Assembly: GCF_030247195.1 (NCBI RefSeq)
Contig: NC_080671.1
Coordinates: 208,034,045-208,098,044, forward strand
From: Topomyia yanbarensis
Taxonomy: Eukaryota > Arthropoda > Insecta > Diptera > Culicidae
Direction of reading: 5' to 3'
DNA length: 64,000 nucleotides
Shown: positions 51,167 to 62,199 of the stretch, one piece after another
Layout of the letters: each line of letters starts with the position of its first letter
Numbering within the stretch: the first letter of the stretch is position 1
Position numbers and translations under genes: made by a program
Notes under the pieces: generated by a model
The model's database searches: none
Told to the model about the DNA's origin: nothing
Seen by the model: only the letters and a program-made list of their open reading frames with translations

Positions 51167-53290
51167 CCCTCTCGCAGGTTGATGGGATTGACGGTATTGT
51201 AAACATCATCAAGCCACAATAGATTCAATAGAGTTATCTAAATATAAGGACCTTCGCTCTTTTTAGTTTTTATTTGCACCAAGTTCTACTACTAAAGGTT
51301 AATTAGTTCTCATGTTAATAATCCACCAAACATTATGACTACTGAGGATTTATATAAGAAGCCCGCTTCAAGATGTTGATTACAATACGCCTCGATAGTG
51401 GTGTGTCGAGGAGGCCGGGAGGGCTGATATGAGCCTTTTTTCTGTTCTATACCTTTCCTCTATTTACCAGCTCATAACCAACAATCAACCAATAACAAAT
51501 AGATAATTGAGAAAGGATGTGCTATGTGTGGTGATTGGCTATTCAAGTATTAGTAGTGTTTGAAGTACTAATGTATGTCTCATGTGATGATCATAACTTC
51601 AGCTGTATCTTGTACCTATCTAATCTATTACGTCTATCATATATTGTCTTTTATTTCTTCTTTTCGAGTCCTATATTGCCATTATACACCCGCCTTCAGC
51701 TGGGTCAACAAAGATGGTGATAGTGAACGTCTTAACATTCACACATTCACAGTGAACGTCTCACACATTCTCAAACGCGGTCTCAAGCATGAACCTATAA
51801 AAAAGCCCTCGCGCACGCGGTTACGTATCGATCACGTCCGGAAGTCTATCCTTGATCCTAGAAGTCTAGGTCCATGCCTTCAGCTGGACCAATTAAGAAA
51901 ATACGCTCATACCTATTAGACAACACGTCTCATGGCGACATGACCGGGAACCCTATCGATATAAACGATCCCACTCTCTGCCAGAATTCTAACCGCGCAC
52001 CGAAAATTTAATATCAGACTCACGGTTCGCGCGACCATTCAAGAACACACGTTACAAAATCACGTCAGCGCACAAACGTTAGAGCCCCTCGCGATTTTCC
52101 AAGCAACCTACGCCCACGAACTCGCAAACGTGATTACACCCCGGTGATAAGGTGAAAATCTCAGCACTCATAAACTTAGCAACACGATCTCAAGCGTCAA
52201 CCTACAAACTCCCGCGCTCGCGCCATCATGAATCGGGATCGTTCGGAAGTCTCTATCCTCGGTACCAACAATCTAGGTCCTTGTTATTTAATAAAAAAAA
52301 TAATAAAATTGAAAAATAATTCCCATATCCACTAGACAAAACGTTCCGTGGCGGCATGACCGGAAACTCTAGTGATATGGGGTAACTCTCTCCCTGTCAG
52401 AATGTGATCCGTACACCGAAAGCTAAAGATCGGAATGACGGTCCGCGAATATATGAATGGCCGCAGGGTTTCAAAATCGAATTTATACACGCGAAGTCAC
52501 ATACGCGCGAGCACACGCGACAAACACGTCAACATACGAACGCTTAAGCCCTTTGCGATCATCTACGCACACCTATGCCCGAGATCGCGTAAACTTGATA
52601 ACACTCCGGCAATTGTGTGAACGTTTTAGTACTTACGACGTTACAAACGCGGTCTCAAACGCGAACCCGCAAGCGCGCGCGATCATGAATCGGTCACGTC
52701 CGGAAATCTTTAGCCTTCATTCTAGCAATTTAGGTCCATACATTCAGTTGGATCAATCAAAAAAAAATAAAGCTCATATCCACTAGACCACGCGTTCTAC
52801 GGCGACATGAATGGGAATTCTAATGATATGTAAAAACCCACTTTCTTCTGGAATCTGAACCGTACACCAAAAATCAAAAATTAAGTATCAGATTCACGGT
52901 CCGCGCGCGATCATTCTAGAACACACGCGAATATACGAAAGGCACACGGTTATCAAATAGAATTTATACACGCGAAGTTCACACACGTTAGCACACGCGA
53001 CATACAAACGCGCACGCGACATACAAACGCACACGCGATCGAGCACGTTAACGTACAAATGTTCGAGCCCTTCGCGATGATACACGCGATCGCGAGTCCC
53101 TACGCCCGCACATACCGTACAATGAATATCACATTCAGAATCACGGCCCGCTACAATTGGCCTAATGCAGTGTTTTATTGGGCGACATTGCCTGTCTCGT
53201 CTGCAAATTGTAGTATGTGATTCTGACGGGGAGCCCTTCCGAGAACCTAGCTCTACAGCTCCAGTAGGACAACTCTCGAAAAAAAAAAAA
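51167..53290 (+). mobile_element. 2.1-kb poly-A insertion with 35-bp target duplication and internal tandem units
   Basis: A 35-bp sequence beginning TTGAGGCTTAAAAAAAATG (51132-51166) recurs with one A fewer at 53291-53324. The DNA between them ends in about 12 A. Target duplication plus A-tail means LINE-mediated insertion. Inside, a block of about 430 bp (CGGTCTCAAG, GTCCGGAAGTCT, TCTAGGTCC, GGCGACATGACCGGGAA, ACACGCG-rich DNA) is present about three times from 51760 to 53100. No long coding frame exists, so this is a non-autonomous element or a retrocopied non-coding RNA. Confidence 0.75.
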
Positions 53291-53305
53291 TTGAGGCTTA
53301 AAAAA

Positions 53306-54450
53306 ATGTGAAAATTAACTTAAGCGTATTTCATAATATCGCAGAAAAACTATTCGTGTAATTATGTTTCACGAATAAATTTACGCTATATATCATGCAC
53401 ATAAAATGAACCCTGAAAATCATGCAAATCTGTATGTTCGTATGGAAATTTACATTATTCTGCTAGAGACATGCGCGCTATACATTCAACATTCAGCCAA
53501 CATACCTTATTTTTACGCGATTTTATACGAAACGGTGATCAGCAGAGCGAGCTGCGTTATATACACACACATGCATGAGCCGCTCAAGCGAAGCTTATGT
53601 ACGCCACTATGCAGTCCCGTTCTCATGTGTCGCTTTAGCTCAGTCAGTCAGGGGGTGTCTTTGATGAGTCAATGATCGTCTTTGTATTATTTTACGTGAT
53701 TTTATTTTCTGATGTCGGCATGGTCACCAACACATACGTAAGTTATTTATAGCACCCATTTGTGGCCCATGTAAAATTAATCACACGCATAATTTTACAC
53801 TATTGGTCGTATTCCCTTTATGTGCAGTATAGTTAGCATAATTTTACATGGAATTTTTCATCTGTGCACAGCAAAAAAATATGAAAATTAACTTAAGTGT
53901 ATTTCATAATATCGCAGAAAAACTATTCCTGTAATTATGTTTCACGAATAAATTTACGCTATATATCATGCACATAAAATGAACCCTGAAAATCATGCAA
54001 ATCTGTATGTTCGTATGGAAATTTACATTATTCTGCTAGAGACATGCGCGCTATACATTCAACATTCAGCCAACATACCTTATTTTTACGCGATTTTATA
54101 CGAAACGGTGATCAGCAGAGAGAGCTGCGTTATATACACACACATGCATGAGCCGCTCAAGCGAAGCTTATGTACGCCACTATGCAGTCCCGTTCTCATG
54201 TGTCGCTTTAGCTCAGTCAGTCAGGGGGTGTCTGATGAGTCAATGATCGTTGGTGCAAGTCTTTGTATTATTTTACGTGATTTTATTTTCTGATGTCGGC
54301 ATGGTCACCAACACATACGTAAGTTATTTATAGCACCTATTTGTGGCCCATGTAAAATTAATCACACGCATAATTTTACACTATTGGTCGCATTCACTTT
54401 ATGTGCAGTATAGCTAGCATAATTTTACATGGAATTTTTTATCTGTGTAT
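53306..54450. repeat. Tandem duplication, about 573-bp unit
   Basis: The unit from TGTGAAAATTAACTTAAG (53306) to TTTTCATCTGTG recurs from 53881 to about 54450 with more than 95% apparent identity. The second copy has a short insertion (GGTGCAAG) near 54250. The first copy begins inside the target duplication of the 51167 insertion. Matching short frames in both copies (from 53406 and 53979) are not supported as genes. Confidence 0.85.
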
Positions 54451-55930
54451 GGAATGACTGTGTTTCCGAAATTTGCTATATACACGTGTACCGTAAACCG
54501 GGGTGACTTTGATCATCGGGGTGACTTTGATCACTCGAAACTTTTTTCGTAGTTTCGTCACTCGAAACTTTTTTCGTAAACTTTGAGTATATTGTTCGGT
54601 TTGTGGGTACAAAAACTACAAAAACCGAAATTTGACTACCTGATTTTTACGAAGCTTCGTAAAGTGTCTATTTATTAAAAAACAAATAAATCTCAGATTT
54701 GAGCGAGAGTAAAAAATTACAAGCGAGTTTTTATTTTCCTTTAGATTGGGATATGCTAAATTTAGTTTTAAGAGTTTGTTCATTTTTAATACATTTTTTG
54801 TGAAACTAGTTGGCAATTATTTCAAATTATTTTAAGCTAAAATTCGCAACATTTTTTTTATTGTTCAATATTCCAACGTGTTAAAATAGATGAAACTTTT
54901 TGTACATCGATAAAACACTGAAACAAAACAATTTTAGCAGTTTTAAAGGTTTTCAGAATCTTATTTTAGTTGAACACAAATTATACGAATTTTGGTTACT
55001 CGAATTTTACAGTGCATTGAAATACTTTGTATAATACCAATTAACATCTATTTAACAATGAGTATCTTTCCAGAATTAGTTTAAACAAACATTTGAATGA
55101 AAAACATTGACATCAATCACTTTTTTTTTTTTTTATTCATTTCGTTTATTTGATAGGCACAAATGCGTTAGCTTGGCGGTGCCGAATTCTTTTGTTTTTA
55201 CATTTTGAATATCTTAAAACTAGGAGGTTACAATGTTGAAATATTTTTTTAAAAAAGAGAAAAAATTTACAGCTATCTTAAGACTAGAAAAAAAAAATTC
55301 TATATATAAAAGAGGGGGCAAAAGATTTTTTTTATGAAAAATTTTAAAACAAGGAATTCAATACTAATAGTTTTTTAGGAAATATTTACAGTTATCTTAA
55401 AACTAACAATATAGTTTGGTACACAAAAGGGGGAACAAATATTTATGAAAAATTTCACAGATGTTTTAAAACTAGGGATACAATTCTATTTACAAGATGG
55501 GGGACAATAGTTTTAACAAAGAGTAGAAATTACAACTATCTTAAAACTAGGAATACGGAATACAAATTTGATTTTTTATCGGATACTTATGCTTGGTCAT
55601 TTCCAAAATCGGTGTAGAAGTAGTTGTATCAAGGACAGGGGACAGAAGGCGTAGATGGTGACCGGTACAGAAGAGCAAAACTTGCAACTTTCGGGCAAAC
55701 GGGAGATCAGCGAAACAAATTTGCGCCTCAGTCTAGTAGGTCGGATTGGCGGATGGTATTCTTCGGACCCGCGGGGAATCCTTCAAAGGGAATCCTTCGG
55801 ACCTCGAGTCGCTCTCGCTTCAGATTCCGTAGCGATAAGGGCGACGGCGGTTACATAGTGGCAGTCTGAAGCTTATCGGTTCCACACGGCAAGAGAAAAC
55901 TTCTAAAAACGAGAAATAAAAAGAGAGGGG

Positions 55931-58900
55931 CTAAATTGGGATATTTATCGTTTTTATGAAAGTATAAATAAGGGACATATAGGGGAAATCACGATTTGCC
56001 AGCATATCTCGGACTGGGACATTGGGTGGTCTACCTCGGGCCCGAAGGGAATCCTTTAACTGAGACCTGGCGTCCAAATACCCGGCGCATACCCAGACAA
56101 CGTGCTCGATGTCATGATAACCCTCGTCACAAGCGCACAGACTACTCTCCGCAAGCCCAATACGCCGCAAATGTGCATCTAAGGTGTAGTGGTTGGACAT
56201 AAGTCGGGACATTACACGAATAAAATCCCGACCCACATCCATCCCCCTGAACCAAGGCTTCGTTGATACCTTTGGGATAATCGAATGTAGCCATCGTCCA
56301 AGTTCACCATTGCTCCACGAGGTTTGCCAACTGTTGAGTGTCCTCTGACGACAAATACTAAAAAATTCGTTGAAGCAGATTGGTCTTTCGTATATTTCAC
56401 CATTTAATGCGCCCACCTTTGCTAATGAGTCGGCCTTTTCATTGCCCGGGATAGAACAATGAGAGGGTACCCAAACAAAGGTAATCTGATAAGATTTTTC
56501 AGATAACGTACACAAGGACTCCTGTATCTTCCCCAGAAAATACGGGAATTGCTTTTTAGGCTTCACCGCACGAAGAGCCTCGATAGAGCTGAGGCTGTCC
56601 GAAATGATGAAGTAGTGATCTGTGGGCAGAGTGTCGATGATCCCAAGGGTGTACTGAATTGCAGCTAACTCTGCGACGTAAACTGAAGCGGGATCATTGA
56701 GCTTGAATGAAACGGTGATAGTATTGTTGAAGATACCGAAGCCAGTGGACCCATCGAGATTTGATCCGTCAGTGTAGAACATTTTGTCACAGTCGACTTC
56801 TCGGAATTTATTATAAAATATATTGGGGATCACTTGAGGGCGTATATGGTCCGGGATTCCACGAATCTCTTCCTTCATGGATGTGTCGAAGAATACAGTA
56901 GAATCAGAAGTATCTAGGAAACGAACACGGTTGGGAGTATACGTAGAAGGATTAATGCTCTGTGCCATGTAGTCGAAGTACAAGGACATAAATCGGGTTT
57001 GAGAATTAAGCTCGACGAGCCTCTCGAAGTTTTCAATCACCAACGGGTTCAGAATGTCGCATCGGATGAGCAATCGATATGAGAGTTCCCAAAATCGATT
57101 TTTTAGCGGAAGAACGCCCGCCAGCACTTCGAGACTCATCGTATGGGTCGAATGCATGCAACCCAAGGCAATGCGCAAGCAACGATACTGGATTCTCTCC
57201 AGTTTGATGAAGTGTATGTTCGCAGCGGTGCGGAAACAGAAACACCCGTACTCCATCACCGATAATATCGTTGTTTTGTACAACCTGATCAGGTCTCCTG
57301 GGTGAGCACCCCACCATGTTCCAGTTATTGTTCGGAGAAAATTGATCCTTTGTTGGCATTTCTGTTTCAGATACCTAATGTGACATCCCCAGGTACCTTT
57401 AGAGTCGAACCAGACCCCGAGATATTTAAATGTGAAAACCTGGTTGATCGTTGCACCCATTAATAGAAGCTGGAGTTGCGCCGGCTCACGCTTCCTAGAA
57501 AAAACAACCAACTCAGTTTTCTCCGTGGAGAACTCAATACCCAGCTGAAGAGCCCAAGCAGACAAATTGTCCAAGGTATTTTGTAATGGTCCTTGCAAGT
57601 CGGCAGCTTTGGGCCCTGTAACAGAGACCACCCCGTCGTCTGCAAGTTGCCTTAGCGTGCATGAATTGGCAAGACAATCGTCAATGTCATTAACGTAAAA
57701 ATTGTAGAGCAGGGGACTTAGACATGAGCCCTGGGGAAGACCCATGTAGCTAAATCGCGATGTTGTTAAATCGCCATGCGAAAAGTTCATGTGCTTTTCA
57801 GACAACAGGTTTAGCAAAAAGTTATTTAGAGTCGGTGAAAGACCATGCTGGTGCAGCTTCTCTGACAGAATGTTGATAGAAACTGAGTCAAAAGCCCCCT
57901 TAATATCCAAGAAGACTGATGCCATCTGCTCTTTGTTAGCATAGGCCATTTGGATTTCTGTAGAAAGCAACGCAAGGCAATCGTTCGTCCCTTTGCCTTT
58001 GCGGAAGCCAAATTGTGTATCTGACAGTAAGCCATTTGCTTCAACCCAATTGTCGAGGCGAAACAAGATCATTTTCTCGAACAACTTCCGAATACAGGAC
58101 AGCATTGCAATCGGCCGATACGAGTTGTGGTCGGAGGCTGGTTTTCCTGGTTTTTGAATGGCGATGACCTTCACTTGCCTCCAGTCATGAGGGACAATGT
58201 TACCCTCAAGAAACTTGTTAAATAAGTTCAGCAAGCGCCTTTTTGCAGTGTCAGGCAGATTCTTCAGCAAGTTGAATTTGATTCTGTCTAACCCTGGGGC
58301 GTTATTGTTGCATGATAAGAGAGCAAGTGAAAACTCCACCATCGAAAACGGTGTTTCGTTCGCGGTATCGGGAGGAGACGCGGCGCGGCACGTTTTCTGT
58401 ACCGGGACAGAGTCCGGACAGATCTTCTTGGCGAAAGCGAATATCCAACGGTTTGAATATTCCACGCTCTCGTTGGTACTATTACGGTTACGCATACGTC
58501 GAGCCGTACCCCAAAGAGTGCTCATCGCTGTTTCTCTCGTTAACCCGTCGACGAACCGGCGCCAATAACTACGTTTTTTGGCTTTCATTAGACTCTTCAT
58601 TCGCCTTTCTAACGACGCGTACTGTTGATAGCTAGCGGGTAACCCGTCTTCCCGGAAGGCCTTATATGCAGTGGACTTCTCCGCGTACAGCTCTGAGCAC
58701 TCTTTATCCCACCACAGGGTGGGAGACCGTCCATGGGTATTCGCGCTGGGTACTGGTTTAGTCTGAGCTTGATTCGCACTGTCGAGAATCAAGCCAGCCA
58801 AAAACCTGTACTCTTCCTCCGGAGGAAGTTCTTGAGCGGATTCGATTTTAACGGATATCGCGGTCGCGTAACTCTTCCAATCAATGTTCCGTGTGAGGTC

Positions 58901-59617
58901 ATACGAGACATTGATTGTTTCCGATGGTCTTGAACCGTTAGCAATTGAAATCACGATAGGCAAATGATCGCTACCGTGGGGATCAGGGATCACCTTCCAC
59001 ATGCAATCTAACTGTAGCGATGTCGAGCAAAGCGATAAATCCAACGCGCTTGCGCGTGCTGGTGGTGTAGGAATCCGCGTCATTTCTCCCGTGTTTAAGA
59101 TGGTCATGTTGAAATTGTCGCAAAGATCTTGGATTAATGTTGATCTATTATCATCATGAAGACAACCCCATACCGTACCGTGCGAGTTAAAGTCTCCCAG
59201 AACTAGCCGCGGTGCCGGTAAGGATTCCGTGATATTACAAAGCGTTCGGTGCCCTACCGAGGCTCTTGGAGGAATGTAGATGGAAGCAATGCAAAGGTCT
59301 TTACCTTTGATTAAAACTTGACAAGCGACAATTTCAATGCCTGGTGTCGAAGGGAGGTTAATTCGGTTGAAAGAATAGCACTTTTTGATCCCCAAAAGTA
59401 CTCCTCCATAAGGGTTTTCTCGATCCAGACGGATTATATTAAAGTCGTGGAAGTTGAGATTTATATCAGAAATTAACCAGGTTTCACATAATGCGAAAGC
59501 ATCACATTTTAAACTGTTTATTAAGAATTTGAAGGAATCGATTTTCGGGAGGATACTTCTGCAATTCCACTGTAGAACAGTGATCGAATCGGTGACCTCG
59601 TTCGATGACTTAGCCAT
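55931..59617 (-). CDS. I-clade LINE ORF2: endonuclease, reverse transcriptase, RNase H
   Basis: The frame is open for 1235 codons from 59638; the ATG at 59617 is preferred because it overlaps the ORF1 stop as ATGGCTAA. Counting from 59638: APE endonuclease 20-230 (QWN, E52, GDFN at 148-151, SDHLPIV at 223-229). Reverse transcriptase is about 480-745, with FLDIKGAFDSV, GLPQGSCLSPLLYNFYVND and LADDGVV (catalytic D667, D668; A in place of the common F-A context is L-A here). RNase H runs from FYTDGS with D957, E990, D1014 and D1070 and a PSH motif. A C-x-C...H...H...C cluster lies near the C-terminus. It would nick target DNA, copy the element RNA in place and degrade the RNA strand. Confidence 0.93.
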   Translation of the reverse strand: MAKSSNEVTDSITVLQWNCRSILPKIDSFKFLINSLKCDAFALCETWLISDINLNFHDFNIIRLDRENPYGGVLLGIKKCYSFNRINLPSTPGIEIVACQVLIKGKDLCIASIYIPPRASVGHRTLCNITESLPAPRLVLGDFNSHGTVWGCLHDDNRSTLIQDLCDNFNMTILNTGEMTRIPTPPARASALDLSLCSTSLQLDCMWKVIPDPHGSDHLPIVISIANGSRPSETINVSYDLTRNIDWKSYATAISVKIESAQELPPEEEYRFLAGLILDSANQAQTKPVPSANTHGRSPTLWWDKECSELYAEKSTAYKAFREDGLPASYQQYASLERRMKSLMKAKKRSYWRRFVDGLTRETAMSTLWGTARRMRNRNSTNESVEYSNRWIFAFAKKICPDSVPVQKTCRAASPPDTANETPFSMVEFSLALLSCNNNAPGLDRIKFNLLKNLPDTAKRRLLNLFNKFLEGNIVPHDWRQVKVIAIQKPGKPASDHNSYRPIAMLSCIRKLFEKMILFRLDNWVEANGLLSDTQFGFRKGKGTNDCLALLSTEIQMAYANKEQMASVFLDIKGAFDSVSINILSEKLHQHGLSPTLNNFLLNLLSEKHMNFSHGDLTTSRFSYMGLPQGSCLSPLLYNFYVNDIDDCLANSCTLRQLADDGVVSVTGPKAADLQGPLQNTLDNLSAWALQLGIEFSTEKTELVVFSRKREPAQLQLLLMGATINQVFTFKYLGVWFDSKGTWGCHIRYLKQKCQQRINFLRTITGTWWGAHPGDLIRLYKTTILSVMEYGCFCFRTAANIHFIKLERIQYRCLRIALGCMHSTHTMSLEVLAGVLPLKNRFWELSYRLLIRCDILNPLVIENFERLVELNSQTRFMSLYFDYMAQSINPSTYTPNRVRFLDTSDSTVFFDTSMKEEIRGIPDHIRPQVIPNIFYNKFREVDCDKMFYTDGSNLDGSTGFGIFNNTITVSFKLNDPASVYVAELAAIQYTLGIIDTLPTDHYFIISDSLSSIEALRAVKPKKQFPYFLGKIQESLCTLSEKSYQITFVWVPSHCSIPGNEKADSLAKVGALNGEIYERPICFNEFFSICRQRTLNSWQTSWSNGELGRWLHSIIPKVSTKPWFRGMDVGRDFIRVMSRLMSNHYTLDAHLRRIGLAESSLCACDEGYHDIEHVVWVCAGYLDARSQLKDSLRARGRPPNVPVRDMLANRDFPYMSLIYTFIKTINIPI

Positions 59618-60974
59618 CGAAGGATACGATCGCTGCAAGGAGGGGCCATTTAGTAGTCAACTGCTTCAAAAATGTTTGCACTATAGGGAGAAAACGTATC
59701 AGAAGGCTTTTAAGAGGATCAGTAACATTGAAAGCTGTGAAAATTAAGTCCACTATGTCAGAAAATTTCATTAGTCCGTTACTGGACTGAGTATCTGTTT
59801 GAAAAACGGGGACACTTGGGGTTTTTGGTGTCCCTGGAAGTGGTGGGTACTCCTTGTTAGAATTAATATTTCCAAGTCCTGGAGCAAATTGCTTCGGCTT
59901 TTGTGCATCACTTCCGTTGGATTTATTGGTTGTAGATGGCGCACTCTGAGTGGACGACACCTTGGCACCCTTACGAGGCAATGTAGGGGAGGCTAGATTT
60001 CTCCTCTTCCTGGATTCCCCTGGGTTAACCAATGATGTTCCCTCTTGTGGGTCGTCAGATTCTTGCTCAACGCCAGCCAATAGAGCAAAGGAATTTTCGG
60101 AAGGGACAGATGGCGAAGCATTCTTTAGCATTTCTGCATAAGAGTGCCTCGAGCGATCCTTAAGGGAGCGCTTAATTTTATCCCCGCGCTGCTTGTACAC
60201 CGGGCATGACTTAAGAGCATGCGGAGGGCCCCCGCAGTAAATACACTTCTCAGTTTCTCCACCGCAAGCGTCATCCTCATGCTCTCCCTCGCATTTGCCG
60301 CACCGTTTTTTATTGCCACAATAAGTGGCTGTGTGGCCCAGTTGCTTGCAATTGCTGCAGTTCATTACCCGCGGTACAAACAGGCGAACGGGTAAGCGAA
60401 CCCTATCCAGGAGGACATAGTTGGGAAGAGCAGACCCGGAGAAAGTCACCCGAATCGAGTCTGACGGAGAATAAGTTGTCTTATCATTTTCTGTTTTTGC
60501 AGAATACAATTGCTTGCATTCCAGAATCTTCACCTTTTGAAGTGAAGGGTCCTTAAAGCAGCCAACCCCGTACTTCAACAGGTCTTCGCACTTTAGACCC
60601 GGTTCGGCGACTATTCCATCGATCTCCACTGCCCTACAAGGCACATACACTCTGAATTGTTTCGTAAAACGCTCGCTGCGAGCAATCTGGTTTGCCTGAT
60701 CGAGGTCATTTACTATAACGCGTATCTTATTGGCTCGAACACGTGTTATCTGAGCTACGGCCGGGTAGTTAGCAGTCAGCTCCCGTGATATTTCTAGAAT
60801 ATTGGGCGATTTCGTGTTGGGCCGGAAATACACCACCCAGGGTCCATTTGAACTGGCTGGGTATGTTTTAATACGGGGAGGACTGGGGGAATCAGGGGAG
60901 GGAGTAATATCGGGTTTATCCGGTAAATCCATGGGAATATCATTCCCATCCAATGTTACTTCGCCCTCGGCCAT
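59610..60974 (-). CDS. I-clade LINE ORF1: RNA-binding gag-like protein with three zinc knuckles
   Basis: The 454-residue protein begins MAEGEVTLDGND. It has a proline-rich N-terminal 40 residues, then an RRM-like region (about 44-115: GPWVVYFRP, KIRVIVNDLDQANQI, FRVYVPC). Three CCHC-type knuckles follow at 206-219 (CSNCKQLGHTATYC), 225-237 and 244-257 (CIYCGGPPHALKSC). A polar Ser/Pro-rich tail and a hydrophobic C-terminus end at the TAA that overlaps the ORF2 ATG. Such proteins coat the element RNA. No lesion is visible. It is the upstream ORF of the 55123-61258 element. Confidence 0.92.
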   Translation of the reverse strand: MAEGEVTLDGNDIPMDLPDKPDITPSPDSPSPPRIKTYPASSNGPWVVYFRPNTKSPNILEISRELTANYPAVAQITRVRANKIRVIVNDLDQANQIARSERFTKQFRVYVPCRAVEIDGIVAEPGLKCEDLLKYGVGCFKDPSLQKVKILECKQLYSAKTENDKTTYSPSDSIRVTFSGSALPNYVLLDRVRLPVRLFVPRVMNCSNCKQLGHTATYCGNKKRCGKCEGEHEDDACGGETEKCIYCGGPPHALKSCPVYKQRGDKIKRSLKDRSRHSYAEMLKNASPSVPSENSFALLAGVEQESDDPQEGTSLVNPGESRKRRNLASPTLPRKGAKVSSTQSAPSTTNKSNGSDAQKPKQFAPGLGNINSNKEYPPLPGTPKTPSVPVFQTDTQSSNGLMKFSDIVDLIFTAFNVTDPLKSLLIRFLPIVQTFLKQLTTKWPLLAAIVSFDG

Positions 60975-61837
60975 TTAGGCACGAGGATAGCACGTGGTGT
61001 AAACGAGAGATGAAACTTGTATTCAGGGGAAAGGGAAAAGTAGACCGATCGGGGAAAGGGAAACGAAAGAAAGAAAAATAATACTTAGCTTATATAGCGG
61101 CGTGTCCGGCAATTCTGGTATTCACTTCACCAGCCTGGGCACCGGCGAACAAAGACTGCCTCAAACAATAGTTGACCTTCACTGACAATATATATTCTTG
61201 TTCACTTTATGCACAGCACCAGAAAACGAACTGCTTCGATCGAGAGCTCGGAGAGTTATGACATCAATCACTTAATGTGGGTGAATATGCAGGTTATCAA
61301 AGTCACCCCGGAACACGAAAACGGAATTCAACTTGAAATCATTTTTGAAAAAAAGACTAAGTGGACAATCCAATCTTGTTCTCATTACATCAATACATGG
61401 TTTAAAAATATTAAACTTGAATAAAATGTGTTGCGTCTAAAAATATGTAATGATTACTTCGAAAAGTGATCAATGTCACCCCGGTTTACGATATGACGAT
61501 TGCTTAACTTTTTTCAATTTTATTGTATTCTGCCTTAGAAAATCGTCCAATTCTTCGTCTTTAAAATAAATAGCACAATGGTGAATAGTACATTGAGCGT
61601 TTACCCAATGAAAACCTTGAACTGCATCCTACACAACGAAAAATAATTCTCCGAAAAATCACAGATAATGATGCATTCTGTAGCTTTCAAATTGCTTTTG
61701 ATGTGTTTCAAGTAGTTTGTTGCTCAGCTATAAAGTGATGCGGCAATATATTGAATAATTTTTCTAGAAAAGTATCAATAAATTATATGTTCATTTCAAC
61801 TTAGTCCATAATGCATCTTTCTACTTGACGCCATTGT

Positions 61838-62062
61838 TTGAATTTTAATGATTCAATATTACCGTTACTAAGAATACTCATTAGTTCTGTCGCTAAAATT
61901 TGCGTTCCAGGCCAGTTTCTGCAACACTGCAGCCAACATTGTTCGCTCGAATTTTCACAAATTGTTTTTGGAAACAAATCATGATAGGAGTTAACTGGAA
62001 GCGATTTACTGCTTTGTAATATTTTAAAAATAAGTTTAATGTTTTGATGATAATATTATAAT
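61838..62062. repeat. Direct repeat, copy 1 (225 bp)
   Basis: The segment from GTTTGAATTTTAATGATTCA to the TAATATTAT run matches 63449-63672 with only a few differences, including a short CACCATCC insertion in copy 2. Confidence 0.85.
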
Positions 62063-62199
62063 AATATGATAATATTATAATGATATTAAAATAGGATTTT
62101 CAATGTTCGCTAGTAATCATCCGAAACACTGCATTTTGGCAGGGATAAGTGACACGCATACCGTATGCGTATGTATACATCATCAAAACATCAAAAAAA

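Larger units (their letters stand above)
55123..61258 (-). mobile_element. Full-length I-clade non-LTR retrotransposon with both ORFs open
   Basis: The 15-bp target duplication TGACATCAATCACTT lies at 55108-55122 and 61259-61273. On the minus strand the element starts at 61258, has a 284-bp 5' UTR, ORF1 (454 codons), ORF2 (1228 or 1235 codons), a roughly 800-bp 3' UTR and an A-tail seen as the T-run at 55123-55134. APE endonuclease, reverse transcriptase, RNase H and a C-terminal zinc motif place it with I-like elements. Sequence-complete structure with no stops or shifts suggests a young and possibly competent copy. Confidence 0.92.
54491..61491. mobile_element. TA-flanked DNA element hosting a LINE
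   Basis: The left end is CCGTAAACCGGGGTGACTTT and the right end, inverted, is TCGTAAACCGGGGTGACATT, each next to TA (54489-54490 and 61492-61493). GGGGTGACTTTGATCA is repeated inside the left end and AAAGTCACCCCGG occurs inside the right. Without the nested LINE it would be about 850 bp and non-coding, a Tc1/mariner-type MITE. Confidence 0.8.

Noticed and set aside
53406..54293. Two paralogous small genes (89 and 104 codons)
   Set aside because: They are the same frame in a tandem duplication, with different ends after a small indel and no recognisable protein features.
55996..59747. Plus-strand frames opposite the I-clade LINE ORF2
   Set aside because: They are antisense shadows of a strongly supported coding sequence.
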